A DNA stretch of 64,000 nucleotides from Larsenimonas rhizosphaerae (GCF_023700005.1 NZ_JAMLJK010000001.1:124001-188000), one strand, 5' to 3'. Positions 1 through 8,123 are shown, counted from the first letter of the stretch. Translations and numbers: made by a program. The notes: generated by a model not told the origin, from the letters alone.

Positions 1-1
1 C

Positions 2-712
2 GGAGGGTGTGCCCATGAAGGGGTTATTTCCGCACGTCTGGGGCTTTCCGGAATTTCGGATACGGCCGAGATCATGGCGTTGTCTCAATGGCTGATGCTG
101 ATCGAGCAGACCGGGGTGCGGGCCCACTTCTCCCTGCTGTCGGCCGGGCGAAGCGTTGATCTGATCGCACAGGCCAAGGCCCGGGGTCTGGATGTGACGG
201 CTGATGTCGGCATTGCCCACCTGCACTGGACAGACCGATTGCTCGAAGGGTTTGACAGCCGCTTTCACTTCCAGCCACCGCTGCGGGACAAAAGTGATCG
301 CACGCTTCTGCGAGAAGGGCTCAGTGAAGGGATCATTGATGCGATCGTGAGCGATCACCTGCCCCATGAGGCAGCCGCCAAGCTGGCACCCTTTGCTGCT
401 TCACAGCCGGGCATGGCAAGTCTTGAAACCTGTTTCAGCATGGGCATGGCGCTGGTGGACAAGGGCGTGCTGGGTTTACCGCGTCTGGTCGAGGCGCTGA
501 CTCGAGGACCTGCCATGGTGCTCGGCGAACCGCTGGGCCATCTGAGCCCGGGGAGCCCGGCCGATCTGGCACTGTTTGATCTTGAGCGGACATGGACGCC
601 GGCCGAGTCCGACTGGCACTCGGCCGGCTTCAATACGCCGCTGGCTGGCGTAGCTCTCAAGGGGCAGTGTGTGGCCACACTGACCCGCGGCGTGGCCCGT
701 TACGTCGCGTGA
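2..712 (+). CDS. pyrC: Dihydroorotase-like protein (PyrC/PyrC' type), 5' end outside window
   Basis: The frame is open from base 2, so the gene starts left of the window and only the C-terminal ~236 residues are present. They show the type I dihydroorotase/amidohydrolase fold: AHEG near the left edge, QPPLR, a SDHLPHE segment equivalent to the DHAPH metal/catalytic Asp motif, GMASLET, and the C-terminal LSPGSPADLALFD return of the metal-dependent hydrolase beta sandwich. The usual TPHH motif reads GIAH, so one of the paired His is lost. In Pseudomonas the equivalent gene (pyrC') follows pyrB and encodes a non-catalytic partner of aspartate transcarbamoylase. That role is the likely one here, but pyrB would lie upstream and cannot be seen. 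An active dihydroorotase remains possible because the DH dyad is kept. Confidence 0.85.
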   Translation, partial: GGCAHEGVISARLGLSGISDTAEIMALSQWLMLIEQTGVRAHFSLLSAGRSVDLIAQAKARGLDVTADVGIAHLHWTDRLLEGFDSRFHFQPPLRDKSDRTLLREGLSEGIIDAIVSDHLPHEAAAKLAPFAASQPGMASLETCFSMGMALVDKGVLGLPRLVEALTRGPAMVLGEPLGHLSPGSPADLALFDLERTWTPAESDWHSAGFNTPLAGVALKGQCVATLTRGVARYVA

Positions 713-734
713 TGCATCACGCCACGGGAGCAGG

Positions 735-1607
735 TTATTTTTCCAGCCAGCGATAAATGCCGGCAATATCTTCCTTGGACAGGCCATTCTCGTCGGCTTC
801 TGTCCACAGGGATTCAATGCGCTCAAGCCCCGGCATCGGTTGATCGCCGGCGGCCTGAAGTGCCAGGCGGGCATCCTTCAGCCCCCATTCCAGCGCCATC
901 TGAGCGTCAAAGTCACCGCTTTTGATCATGTCGAGCTTGGCCTTGACGTAGGGGGCTGCCAGTGGGCCGCCGTCGAGTACGGACCAGAAGTCATCGGTGG
1001 AAAATCCCAGTCTTTCGGCCAGTCGAGCGCTCTCGGCAATGCCCTGCATCATTTCAATCAGCCAGGCATTGACCACCAGTTTCATGCGCGAGCCGGCACC
1101 GGCCTCACCCAGCCAGCGGGCCCCCTTGGAGATGGCGCCAAATACGGCGTCGATGTGGGGTGACCTGTCGCGTTCACCACTGGCCAGTACCAGTACCTGC
1201 GCCTTTTCGGCCGGGGCCTTGGTGCCGGATACCGGGGCATCAATGAAGACAACATCCGGCCGCTGCTGCTGAACGGCGTTCATCAGCGTTTCGGTCGGCT
1301 CAACGCCGAGTGTGCCCATCTGCAGCAGCGTCGCACCCTCCGGCATGGCTTCAAGGGCCCGGCCGCTGTCCAGCAGTACGTCGCGTGTGGTCTCCATGTC
1401 CGGCAGCATGGTCAGTACTACCTGCGCTCCCTTGACCGCTTCGGACGGCGTATCGCACAGGGCGGCCCCCTTCGCTTCCAGATCCTCGCCACGGGCGCGG
1501 GTACGGTTCCAGAGTCGAACGGTCATGTTGCTGGCCAGCAGATTCGCGGCAAAGGCGTGGCCCATGGCGCCCAGGCCCAGTACGGCAATAGTCGGTGTGT
1601 CGGACAT
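735..1607 (-). CDS. NAD(P)-dependent beta-hydroxyacid dehydrogenase (3-hydroxyisobutyrate dehydrogenase family)
   Basis: A 290-residue protein of normal length for the family. The N-terminus has the Rossmann motif GLGAMG (residues 11-16) followed by a strand ending in WNRT, which favours NADPH. Further on are the substrate-binding DAPVSGT segment (about residue 123) and the catalytic-lysine helix GAGSRMKLVVN (about residue 170). Members reduce or oxidise short beta-hydroxyacids such as 3-hydroxyisobutyrate, tartronate semialdehyde or glyoxylate/succinic semialdehyde; the substrate cannot be read from sequence. It is transcribed towards the upstream dihydroorotase gene and away from the sodium:solute symporter, sharing a 216-bp divergent region with it, so a common catabolic role is possible but unproven. 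Confidence 0.85.
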   Translation of the reverse strand: MSDTPTIAVLGLGAMGHAFAANLLASNMTVRLWNRTRARGEDLEAKGAALCDTPSEAVKGAQVVLTMLPDMETTRDVLLDSGRALEAMPEGATLLQMGTLGVEPTETLMNAVQQQRPDVVFIDAPVSGTKAPAEKAQVLVLASGERDRSPHIDAVFGAISKGARWLGEAGAGSRMKLVVNAWLIEMMQGIAESARLAERLGFSTDDFWSVLDGGPLAAPYVKAKLDMIKSGDFDAQMALEWGLKDARLALQAAGDQPMPGLERIESLWTEADENGLSKEDIAGIYRWLEK

Positions 1608-1823
1608 GATGTGCTCGTGATGTTATGAAGGTCCATTGAGCGTACCAGGTGTGAGAGCGGGCTTCCACGTGCAATGTCCTGGCTGGCTGTGCCCGATCGT
1701 TTTTTCCTGCTGACGTCGAATGCTTCGTATATACAGCGCTTTATTAGCTACATTTGAAATCAAGCCTGTTGAGCCCAGGGCCTGGCAGGTTGCCTGAAAC
1801 AATAACAATATCCGGAGGGCAGG

Positions 1824-3404
1824 ATGAGTCAGTTCACGATATGGGATACGTTGGTGCTGGTGGTTTACATCGCACTGACGGCAGCCGTCGGGGCCTGGGT
1901 GGGCCGCAAGCAGGGATCGACCGAGGATTATTTCCTTGGCGGACGCAGGATTCCCTGGTGGGCGGTAGGGCTCTCGGTCATGGCCACCCAGGCCAGTGCC
2001 ATCACGTTCATCGGTGCACCGGGCTGGGGCTATGAGGGCGGCCTCGAACGCCTGGTTACCTTCGTCAATGCTCCGCTGGCCATCGGGTTTCTGATCGCCT
2101 TCATGGTGCCTGTGTTTTATCGCAGTGGTGTCTACACGGTATATGAATTCCTTGAGCGACGGTTTGACGTTCGGGCTCGGTTGCTGGCGTCACTGCTGTT
2201 TCTGCTGGCTCGGGGGCTTGCTACGGGCATCGTGCTGTATGCGCCGGCGCTGGTATTGTCGGTGGTCACCGGATGGCCCACGGACTGGACCATTCTGCTG
2301 ATGGCCGTGATTGCCGTCAGTTATACCGTACTGGGCGGTATCAGTGCCGTGATCTGGACCGATGTCATGCAGATGGTGGTGCTGTGGCTGGGGGCGGGGC
2401 TCAGTATTGTCGTGATCGTGAACGGCCTGCCCGGTGGCTGGGGAGAGGTGTTCAGCCATGCGCGTGATGCCGGCCTGCTGCACCCGATCAACCTCGACCC
2501 GAACCCATCAGTGACCTATAGCCTCTGGGCTGGTGTGCTGGGTGGGTTCTTCCTGCATGTGGCGTATTTCGGCGCGGATCAAAGCCAGATTCAGCGCGTA
2601 CTGACCAGCAAATCCGAACATGAAAGCAAGCGCTCACTGATGCTGGGCGGGTTCCTGCTGGTGCCTCAGATGATGCTGTTTCTGTTTATCGGCATCATGC
2701 TCCACGCCTTCTACAGCCATACAGGCGTGCCGAACGTGGACAACCCCAACGAGCTTTTCCCTCGATTTGTGGTCACCGAGCTGCCGCCTGGTGTATCGGG
2801 CCTGGTGGTGGCGGGGGTATTTGCTGCTGCCATGTCGAGCCTGGATTCTGCGCTTAATTCACTGTCAGCCGTCTCGGTCAGAGACGTGTACCAGCGTTTT
2901 GTCGCCCGGGACCGGTCGGAAGCACATTATCTGACGGCCTCGCGCTGGATGACCGTGCTGTGGGGGATCTTTGCCACCATCTTTGCCTTTTTTGCCGGCA
3001 ACCTGGGGCCGGTGATCGAGGCGGTCAATCGCATCGGCTCCTATTTCAACGGCGTCTTGCTGGGCGTGTTCTGGCTGGCCATTCTGAGCCGCCGCGTCAA
3101 TGGAACAGGGGCCTTCCTCGGCCTGATTGTCGGCGTGCTGGTGGTCTGGGGGCTGACGGCAGTCATCGACATGTCCTGGCTTTATTACAATCTGGTCGGC
3201 GTGGTAGTGGTGGTGGTCACCGGACATGTCATCAGTGCATCAACCGGAGGGCGCCCTTCGCATGCCCAGCTGGATGGTCTGACCTGGGCTCGGCGTAATG
3301 CCGGTGATGCGACCGCTGCGCCATCGATACGCGGCTGGATCATTGCGCTGGTGGTCTATTTCTTTCTATGGCTGGGGCTGTTGTTCTGGCTGCAGTCGCT
3401 CTGA
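1824..3404 (+). CDS. Sodium:solute symporter (SSS family)
   Basis: A 526-residue polytopic membrane protein with about 13 hydrophobic segments, the usual SSS size. The family signature is visible: GRKQGSTEDYFLGGR after TM1, the SVMATQASAITFIGAPG loop, and AAAMSSLDSALNSLSAV in TM8, where Ser residues coordinate Na+. It should import an organic solute with Na+; substrates in this family range from sugars and amino acids to carboxylates and cannot be assigned. The start is well supported by GGAGGG about eight bases upstream of the ATG. A strong terminator follows the gene. It is divergent from the beta-hydroxyacid dehydrogenase. Confidence 0.88.
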   Translation: MSQFTIWDTLVLVVYIALTAAVGAWVGRKQGSTEDYFLGGRRIPWWAVGLSVMATQASAITFIGAPGWGYEGGLERLVTFVNAPLAIGFLIAFMVPVFYRSGVYTVYEFLERRFDVRARLLASLLFLLARGLATGIVLYAPALVLSVVTGWPTDWTILLMAVIAVSYTVLGGISAVIWTDVMQMVVLWLGAGLSIVVIVNGLPGGWGEVFSHARDAGLLHPINLDPNPSVTYSLWAGVLGGFFLHVAYFGADQSQIQRVLTSKSEHESKRSLMLGGFLLVPQMMLFLFIGIMLHAFYSHTGVPNVDNPNELFPRFVVTELPPGVSGLVVAGVFAAAMSSLDSALNSLSAVSVRDVYQRFVARDRSEAHYLTASRWMTVLWGIFATIFAFFAGNLGPVIEAVNRIGSYFNGVLLGVFWLAILSRRVNGTGAFLGLIVGVLVVWGLTAVIDMSWLYYNLVGVVVVVVTGHVISASTGGRPSHAQLDGLTWARRNAGDATAAPSIRGWIIALVVYFFLWLGLLFWLQSL

Positions 3405-3411
3405 CAGGTAC

Positions 3412-3482
3412 GGGCTCGGCCAAAGGGCATCGTTCATGTCAGGGGCATTGGGTCATTTCGACCAGAACACGGGGCCTGATCA
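3412..3482 (+). repeat. Diverged intergenic repeat, copy 1
   Basis: A 71-bp segment just after the symporter stop that matches 6831-6900 in the same orientation. The first 11 bases are identical (GGGCTCGGCCA), the middle has drifted, and the last ~31 bases agree at about 27 positions, ending CCAGAACAYGGGGCCTGATCA. No reading frame is conserved between copies, so this looks like a non-coding dispersed repeat rather than a gene duplication. Confidence 0.6.
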
Positions 3483-3506
3483 GGGGATATCGGTCTGATA
3501 CCGATG

Positions 3507-3540
3507 CGCCTCGGGAGCGCTGACGCTCCCGAGGCGTTTA
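3507..3540 (+). terminator. Rho-independent terminator of the SSS symporter gene
   Basis: A 13-bp perfect stem (3507-3519 with 3524-3536) closed by the tetraloop CTGA and followed by TTTA. It lies about 100 bp after the symporter stop and just before the convergent GntR gene. The T tract is short, but the stem is very stable. Confidence 0.8.
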
Positions 3541-3589
3541 TCGTAGTCCGCTGCGAGGAGTAAACCGGCAGCACGGCATGACTGACAGT

Positions 3590-4255
3590 TCAGCGCAAGT
3601 GAGCAATGACCTGGTCGAATCCCTGCTTCATGTGCGCCTCGATGAAGTCAAGCGCTGCCGGTAGAGACTCTCCTTTGGCGTGTTCGATGTAGCTGTCGTG
3701 GGATTGCCGCGCCGGGCCGGCTCGATTGTGCGCCCGCTGGTGCAGTACGAAATAGCAGCGCAGGTGTGGCTTGATCCGTGTCCACGCATCGAGCAGCAGC
3801 GTATTGCCGCTGAGTTCATAGCACCACTGATGCAGCTCCAGTTCACGATCGATGGCAAGTGCACTGTCGCCGTCGTCGATCGCCTCCAGTAGCCGGGCCT
3901 GGCGATGGTCGAGATCGGCGAAACTTCTGGCGCCGCGTTTGGGCCAGAGGCTCCGAAACGCCATCTGCTCGATGCCGGTGCGGTATTCATAGAGCTGATG
4001 AAGCCCCTCTCGGGTGAGCTCGAGCACCCGCACCCCCTTGTAGGGTTCACTGACGAGCAAACCGACGTTGATCAGATGCCGAATCGCTTCACGCAAGGGG
4101 GCGCGGCTGACCCCCATCTGCTCGGCAAGGGCGTTTTCGGTCAGGCGAGTGCCTGGCGCCAGTGTGCCGTTGGCAATCAACGTCTGCAGGCGCTGGGCGG
4201 TTTGTTCCCAGAGTGTGCGGCGCTCGGGGATCTGTTCGATCTCGGTAGTGAACAT
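3590..4255 (-). CDS. GntR family transcriptional regulator (FadR/FCD subfamily)
   Basis: About 221 residues. The N-terminal winged helix shows the GntR pattern LAPGTRLTENALAEQMGVSR followed by APLREAIRHL; the C-terminal half is an all-helical FCD ligand domain with metal-type histidines (for example ELHQWCYELSGN). The start at 4255 is preferred over an upstream in-frame ATG because it follows GGGAAG at good spacing and does not overlap the aminotransferase. It is the last gene of the nhaC-aminotransferase-gntR operon. FCD regulators usually sense small carboxylates and repress their own operon. The palindrome at 6689-6707 in front of nhaC has the TTGTATAC-type half-sites typical of this family, so autoregulation is likely. 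Confidence 0.88.
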   Translation of the reverse strand: MFTTEIEQIPERRTLWEQTAQRLQTLIANGTLAPGTRLTENALAEQMGVSRAPLREAIRHLINVGLLVSEPYKGVRVLELTREGLHQLYEYRTGIEQMAFRSLWPKRGARSFADLDHRQARLLEAIDDGDSALAIDRELELHQWCYELSGNTLLLDAWTRIKPHLRCYFVLHQRAHNRAGPARQSHDSYIEHAKGESLPAALDFIEAHMKQGFDQVIAHLR

Positions 4256-4283
4256 TCGCTTCCCATTGTGGCAATGATGGTCT

Positions 4284-5198
4284 TCAGCCGTGTTGCAGAT
4301 AAGCGCTGTAGAGTTCGGCAAGACGATCGGTCAGGCGCTCGCTTCGGGTGTTTACGATAGCATGCCCATCGATCTGATAGACCGGTGTCAGGCCGCCCAG
4401 TGTACCAGTGACGAAGGCTTCGTCGGCGGTGTAGGTCTCTGCCAGCGTGAAGTCCGTTTCATGAACGATGATGCCATTCTCACGCGCCAGCCGCATGACC
4501 GTCTTGTGGGTGATGCCCTTGAAGTTGTAACGCCCGGTGGAGGTCCAGAGTTCGCCATCGCGGACAATGAAGAAGTTGGTGGAGTTGCAGCTGGCGACAA
4601 ACCCGTGGGGATCCAGCATCAGCGCCTCGTTGGCGCCGGCGTTGATCGCCTGGATCAGCGCCTGAATGAAGTTGAGCCGGCTGTGCGAGTTGAGCCGCAG
4701 GTCAAACACGTCGGGCGAGCTGCAGCGGAATGTCGACGTGAACAGCGTCAGGCCCTTCGCCTTAGCTGCCTTGTCGATCACCTTGTGCTCGGCGACGATC
4801 ACGATCGTTGCCTTGCCGCGCAGAAATCGCGGGTCCTGGTTGGGCGTGCTCTTGAGTCCGCGGCTGACCATCAGGCGAATATGCACGCCGTCGGTCATGT
4901 CGTTCTTCTCCAGCGTCTGGTGAATCAGGTCAACCAGCTCATCGCGAGTGACGCCGATATCCAGCGAGATCGACGCCGCGCCCTGATAGAGCCGCTTCAT
5001 GTGCTCGTCGAGAGCAATCAGCCTGCCGTTGACCAGTCGAATGCCTTCCCACACGCCGTCACCCAGTACGAAGCCGCTATCGAAGATCGATACCGTCGCC
5101 TGGCTCTTGGGTTTGAACTCGCCATCGACATGGACGATGACGTCTTCGTTGCGTGAGTCGGCGACGTAGGATTGGGAGCTGCCGGTAGTGTTGGTCAT
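4284..5198 (-). CDS. Class IV aminotransferase-like protein (D-amino acid / branched-chain aminotransferase fold)
   Basis: 304 residues from the ATG at 5198, which has GGAG upstream. Fold-type IV landmarks are clear: VSIFDSGFVLGDGVWEGIR (about residues 36-54), HMKRL, GANEALMLD (188-196), NSTNFFIV (205-212) and TGTLGGLTPV (265-273). The PLP-binding lysine, expected in a D-I/L-K context, is replaced: the segment reads DLRLNSHSRLN with Arg168 and Arg174, and there is no Lys between about residues 148 and 227. If this holds, the protein is either inactive as a transaminase or uses another residue. It sits 29 bp after nhaC and 28 bp before gntR in one operon, suggesting a role in handling an amino compound moved by NhaC. 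Confidence 0.82.
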   Translation of the reverse strand: MTNTTGSSQSYVADSRNEDVIVHVDGEFKPKSQATVSIFDSGFVLGDGVWEGIRLVNGRLIALDEHMKRLYQGAASISLDIGVTRDELVDLIHQTLEKNDMTDGVHIRLMVSRGLKSTPNQDPRFLRGKATIVIVAEHKVIDKAAKAKGLTLFTSTFRCSSPDVFDLRLNSHSRLNFIQALIQAINAGANEALMLDPHGFVASCNSTNFFIVRDGELWTSTGRYNFKGITHKTVMRLARENGIIVHETDFTLAETYTADEAFVTGTLGGLTPVYQIDGHAIVNTRSERLTDRLAELYSAYLQHG

Positions 5199-5226
5199 GA
5201 GGTCGTTCTCCAGAAGGTCGGTTGAG

Positions 5227-6639
5227 TTAACGAGCGGGTTCGGCGTCGGTATCGGTCTGCGGGCGTTTCCACATCGCGAACCCGGTGAAGCCATAAAGGA
5301 GCGAGAACACCATCACGAGCCAGTGATACCAGAGGAAGGGGAGGTAATCGATGGTCGCGACGCCCGTAGTGGTCGCCATGAATACCGCGCCGCTTGTCCA
5401 GGGAATCATCGGCGTGGAAAGCGTGCCGCCGGCCTCCACGTTGCGTGACAGTACCGTGCGCTGCAGTCCCAGGCGGTCGTAGATGTTTCGGGTCATCGAC
5501 GCTGCCGTGAAAATGGCCACGTAGGCGGCGCCGCCGAAGATGGTGCCGAAGAAACCGCAGGCGATGGTGGCGAGAGTAAGACGGCCGGTGCTGCGGTGAA
5601 CCATTCGCGTGAGCGCATCGGCGATCGTTTCCAGAACGCCCAGGCGCTCCATCAGCCCGCCGAGCCCTAGCGCGAAGATGACGATCGCGATCACCGGCAG
5701 CATTGAGGCCATACCACCGCGATTGAGGATGCTGGCCAGATAGCCGTCACCGTAGTCGCCCTGGTTGCCGGCATAGAGGGCAGTGACCGCTTCCAGCGGC
5801 GTGCTGTCCTGAACCAGCCAGGCGCAGGCGACGCCGAGTACCGCACCGATGGCGATGACCGGCAGCGCCGGCTTGCGCAGGGCCAGCAGCAGCAGCGTGG
5901 CGAGGATGGGCAGCAGCAGCCAGACCGAGATCGAGAAGTGCGCGTCGAGCTGGGCCATGACAGCATCGGCCTGCTGCATGTCGTACTCGGTGCTTGAGAA
6001 GTGATTGCCGGCGATGGCAAAACCGACCGTCGCCAGCGTTACGCAGGGGACGCCGGTGTAGAGCATGGAGCGCACATGCTCGATCAGCGGCACTTCGCAG
6101 ATGGAGGCCGTTAGTACGGTGGTATCGGACAGGGGCGAGAGCTTGTCGCCTACATAGGCACCGGAGATGACAGCGCCCGCTACCACCGGTAGCGGCAGCT
6201 CGAACCCGTGGCCGATGCCCATCATGGCGATCCCGATCGTGCCGACTGCGCCGAACGAGGTGCCGGTGACCAGCCCGGTGAGCCCGCATATCAGAAACGC
6301 CGCAGGTAGAAACCAGGCGGGGTCAATCAGTGATACGCCGTAGTAGATGACGCTGGGTACGATGCCACCGGCGATCCAGCCGCCGATCAGTGCGCCAACC
6401 GTTACGATGATCAGCACCCCCTCGAGCCCGCTGCGAATACCGTCAAGGGCACCCTGCTGAAGCGAGTCGTAGGCGTGGCCCAGGCCCTTTCCGATAGCGA
6501 ACATGGCAAACCAGGCGGCAAAGAGCGCCAGCGCCACCGGAATCTTGAGAACCAGCACCGTCGACATGATGACGGCGAAACTGGCAAGTATGAGACACAG
6601 GGCGCCGGGCCCCGGTCGTTGGGCGATTCGTGGAGTCAT
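5227..6639 (-). CDS. Na+/H+ antiporter NhaC family protein
   Basis: 470 residues, about 11-12 hydrophobic segments, normal for NhaC. Signature pieces include TGLVTGTSFGAVGTIG, GAVISGAYVGDKLSPLSDTT (the conserved GDKLSPLSDTT) and FGGAAYVAIFTAASM. NhaC proteins exchange Na+ for H+, and some members couple this to carboxylate or amino-acid exchange; co-transcription with an aminotransferase homologue and a GntR-FCD regulator favours an organic substrate here. The start at 6639 follows GAGGTG. It is the first gene of the operon, behind the operator at 6689-6707. Confidence 0.87.
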   Translation of the reverse strand: MTPRIAQRPGPGALCLILASFAVIMSTVLVLKIPVALALFAAWFAMFAIGKGLGHAYDSLQQGALDGIRSGLEGVLIIVTVGALIGGWIAGGIVPSVIYYGVSLIDPAWFLPAAFLICGLTGLVTGTSFGAVGTIGIAMMGIGHGFELPLPVVAGAVISGAYVGDKLSPLSDTTVLTASICEVPLIEHVRSMLYTGVPCVTLATVGFAIAGNHFSSTEYDMQQADAVMAQLDAHFSISVWLLLPILATLLLLALRKPALPVIAIGAVLGVACAWLVQDSTPLEAVTALYAGNQGDYGDGYLASILNRGGMASMLPVIAIVIFALGLGGLMERLGVLETIADALTRMVHRSTGRLTLATIACGFFGTIFGGAAYVAIFTAASMTRNIYDRLGLQRTVLSRNVEAGGTLSTPMIPWTSGAVFMATTTGVATIDYLPFLWYHWLVMVFSLLYGFTGFAMWKRPQTDTDAEPAR

Positions 6640-6688
6640 TTCACACCTCGAGTGTTCTTGGACTTGTTATCTCGTCGTGCCGCTCTAA

Positions 6689-6707
6689 ATTGTATACAGC
6701 ATACAAT
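6689..6707. promoter_or_regulatory. Probable GntR operator upstream of nhaC
   Basis: ATTGTATACAGCATACAAT is a 19-bp inverted repeat (8 of 9 positions pair around a central A) located 50 bp before the nhaC start. FadR/FCD-type GntR regulators commonly bind TTGTATAC-like dyads, and the last gene of this operon encodes such a regulator. Binding is inferred. Confidence 0.65.
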
Positions 6708-6769
6708 TGCACAAATTCAACCACTGTATTGTTACCAGGTCGGTGTGGTGCTCCTGCGGGAAGATACCA

Positions 6770-6799
6770 AAACGAAGAAAGCGGCCGGGGCGGCCGCTT
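6770..6799 (-). terminator. Terminator for the leftward NERD-like gene
   Basis: On the minus strand AAGCGGCCG pairs with CGGCCGCTT (6779-6787 with 6791-6799) across a three-base loop, followed by TCTTCGTTTT. It lies about 100 bp after the stop of the gene at 6898 and also separates it from the nhaC promoter. Confidence 0.7.
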
Positions 6800-6830
6800 G
6801 AGGAGGGCGTTATTACAATCCGACCGGCAT

Positions 6831-6900
6831 GGGCTCGGCCAGGGCACCTCGGCCATGCACGTTCATGGGGCCATTCCGGCCAGAACATGGGGCCTGATCA
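6831..6900 (+). repeat. Diverged intergenic repeat, copy 2
   Basis: A 70-bp counterpart of 3412-3482, ending exactly at the stop codon of the leftward gene at 6898. The last ~31 bases and first 11 bases are the conserved parts. The two copies bracket the gntR/aminotransferase/nhaC operon in direct orientation. Confidence 0.6.
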
Positions 6901-7794
6901 CTTATCCTGGAAATGCACGTTGCCGGCGGCCCACTGAGTCAGAAGGTGAGCCAGTGTGTCATGCTGTTCGGGCGTCAGTATCGTGGGAGGGATGTGGGTC
7001 AGCAGGCCCTGCATGAGCTGATGCCCTCCCAGCACCAGTACATCTTCCCCCGATGCCTGGCCCTGCACCTGCCAGGCCGGCAGGGCTACTACCCCGGTCA
7101 CGAAAACCGGGGTTTTCATATGGGCTTCCAGCTGGTGTGACAGCCAGCGACAGGCACTGCGTGCTTCACGCACTGGCTGATGCTCACGCATGTGGGGGAA
7201 CTGCAGCTGCTCGCGCTGGACGACAACCGGTTCGTGAATACCGACATGGATCGGGCGTAACCGCGCCTTGGCGGTGACGGTATACACCCCCTGAGGCGTC
7301 AGCACGATGGCGGTCATCGGCTCCAGCGGGCAGTCGATACTGGTGTATACGGCGTATCCTCCGGCGTCACGGCCATCCAGTGAGCGGAGGGTGTCGATGA
7401 CGGCCAGTTCGCACGAAAGCCCCAGCTTCAGGCGCCTGACGCGCTGCCAGGTCGCCACCATCAGCCCGGCCAGAGCAAATACCACGACTGTACTGCCCGC
7501 GCCATAAAGTGCCCATTCCAGCCAGTTCTGCTCAGTGGTTATCAGCATCCTGCCCATGCCGTAGACAATAGGGATCAGTGCGAGCAAGGGGCCCGCCGAG
7601 GCCAGAAGATACAGGCGGATCAGGGCGCTATCGAGCCGGTTACGCAGGCTCTGCCCGGGTTCGTTGAGAAACGCACCGTCGATGGGGGAAATAAAGCGAT
7701 GATAAAACAGATGGCGCATGCCATAGACCACGATGATCGTGGCAATCAGGGGCGTGACGAACACCAGGGGAAGCAGATATTCCAACCCGTACAT
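6898..7794 (-). CDS. Membrane protein with a NERD-like (nuclease-related) domain
   Basis: About 298 residues from the ATG at 7794, chosen because CTGGAG precedes it. The N-terminal third has three hydrophobic segments, one at the start and two around a polar linker. The C-terminal part contains GLSCELAVIDTLRSL, then TSIDCP, then AIVLTPQGVYTVTAKAR, which follows the NERD pattern of a Glu-containing helix, an Asp strand and a hydrophobic strand ending in a Lys-containing motif. NERD domains resemble restriction-type nucleases and often sit on membrane proteins, but their function is poorly known. The match is by eye; an uncharacterised membrane protein is the safe reading. Confidence 0.6.
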   Translation of the reverse strand: MYGLEYLLPLVFVTPLIATIIVVYGMRHLFYHRFISPIDGAFLNEPGQSLRNRLDSALIRLYLLASAGPLLALIPIVYGMGRMLITTEQNWLEWALYGAGSTVVVFALAGLMVATWQRVRRLKLGLSCELAVIDTLRSLDGRDAGGYAVYTSIDCPLEPMTAIVLTPQGVYTVTAKARLRPIHVGIHEPVVVQREQLQFPHMREHQPVREARSACRWLSHQLEAHMKTPVFVTGVVALPAWQVQGQASGEDVLVLGGHQLMQGLLTHIPPTILTPEQHDTLAHLLTQWAAGNVHFQDK

Positions 7795-7845
7795 GGCAGC
7801 TCTCCAGAGCAGAACATGGCCGCCAGGGCCGTAGGGAAAGGCGCT

Positions 7846-8040
7846 AGACACTACTATAACTACACTTGCTTGTATAACGAAAACCCTGTTCGACCGGGTG
7901 AGCCGTTATGCCTGGCCGTGGCTTGATGGGGGCCCTTGAGACGTCATTGAATCAGCCTGCGCTCGTCGGTATGTTGACGGGGCGCAGGTGTCAGCACCGA
8001 AAGCCGGTCCCCTGATCATCGTGATCGGTAGAGTGAGATT
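7846..8040 (+). pseudogene. Decayed copy of the sirtuin promoter and 5' end
   Basis: Bases 7851-8037 align with 9785-9970, the promoter and first ~45 codons of the intact sirtuin gene. Shared blocks include TACACTTGC, TGTATAACGAAA, GTTATGCCTG at the start codon (7908 here), CTTGAGACG, TTGACGGGG and GGTGTCAGCACCGAAAG, the last encoding the NAD-binding GAGVSTES motif. After about 25 codons a one-base insertion in the GGGGCGCAGG segment shifts the frame, and the reading ends at a TGA (8013). Similarity fades near 8040-8095. It is either a partial duplication of the sirtuin locus or the stub of a former paralogue, and it still carries the upstream region. Confidence 0.75.
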
Positions 8041-8123
8041 CACGATATGGCGTCACGGAAGGATCGTCTTTGACACCATCACCCGTGCCTTCCTGTTGAG
8101 GAAGGGAACAGTGAGCGAGCATA

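Noticed and set aside
4290-5156. 288-codon rightward frame opposite the class IV aminotransferase
   Set aside because: Shadow frame; all family motifs are on the minus strand.
7845-7878. TAGACA / TATAAC as a sigma70 promoter of the decayed sirtuin copy
   Set aside because: Spacing is about 22 bp, too long for a normal promoter, and TAGACA is not kept at the intact gene; only the TACACTTGC and TGTATAACG blocks are shared, so no promoter is called.
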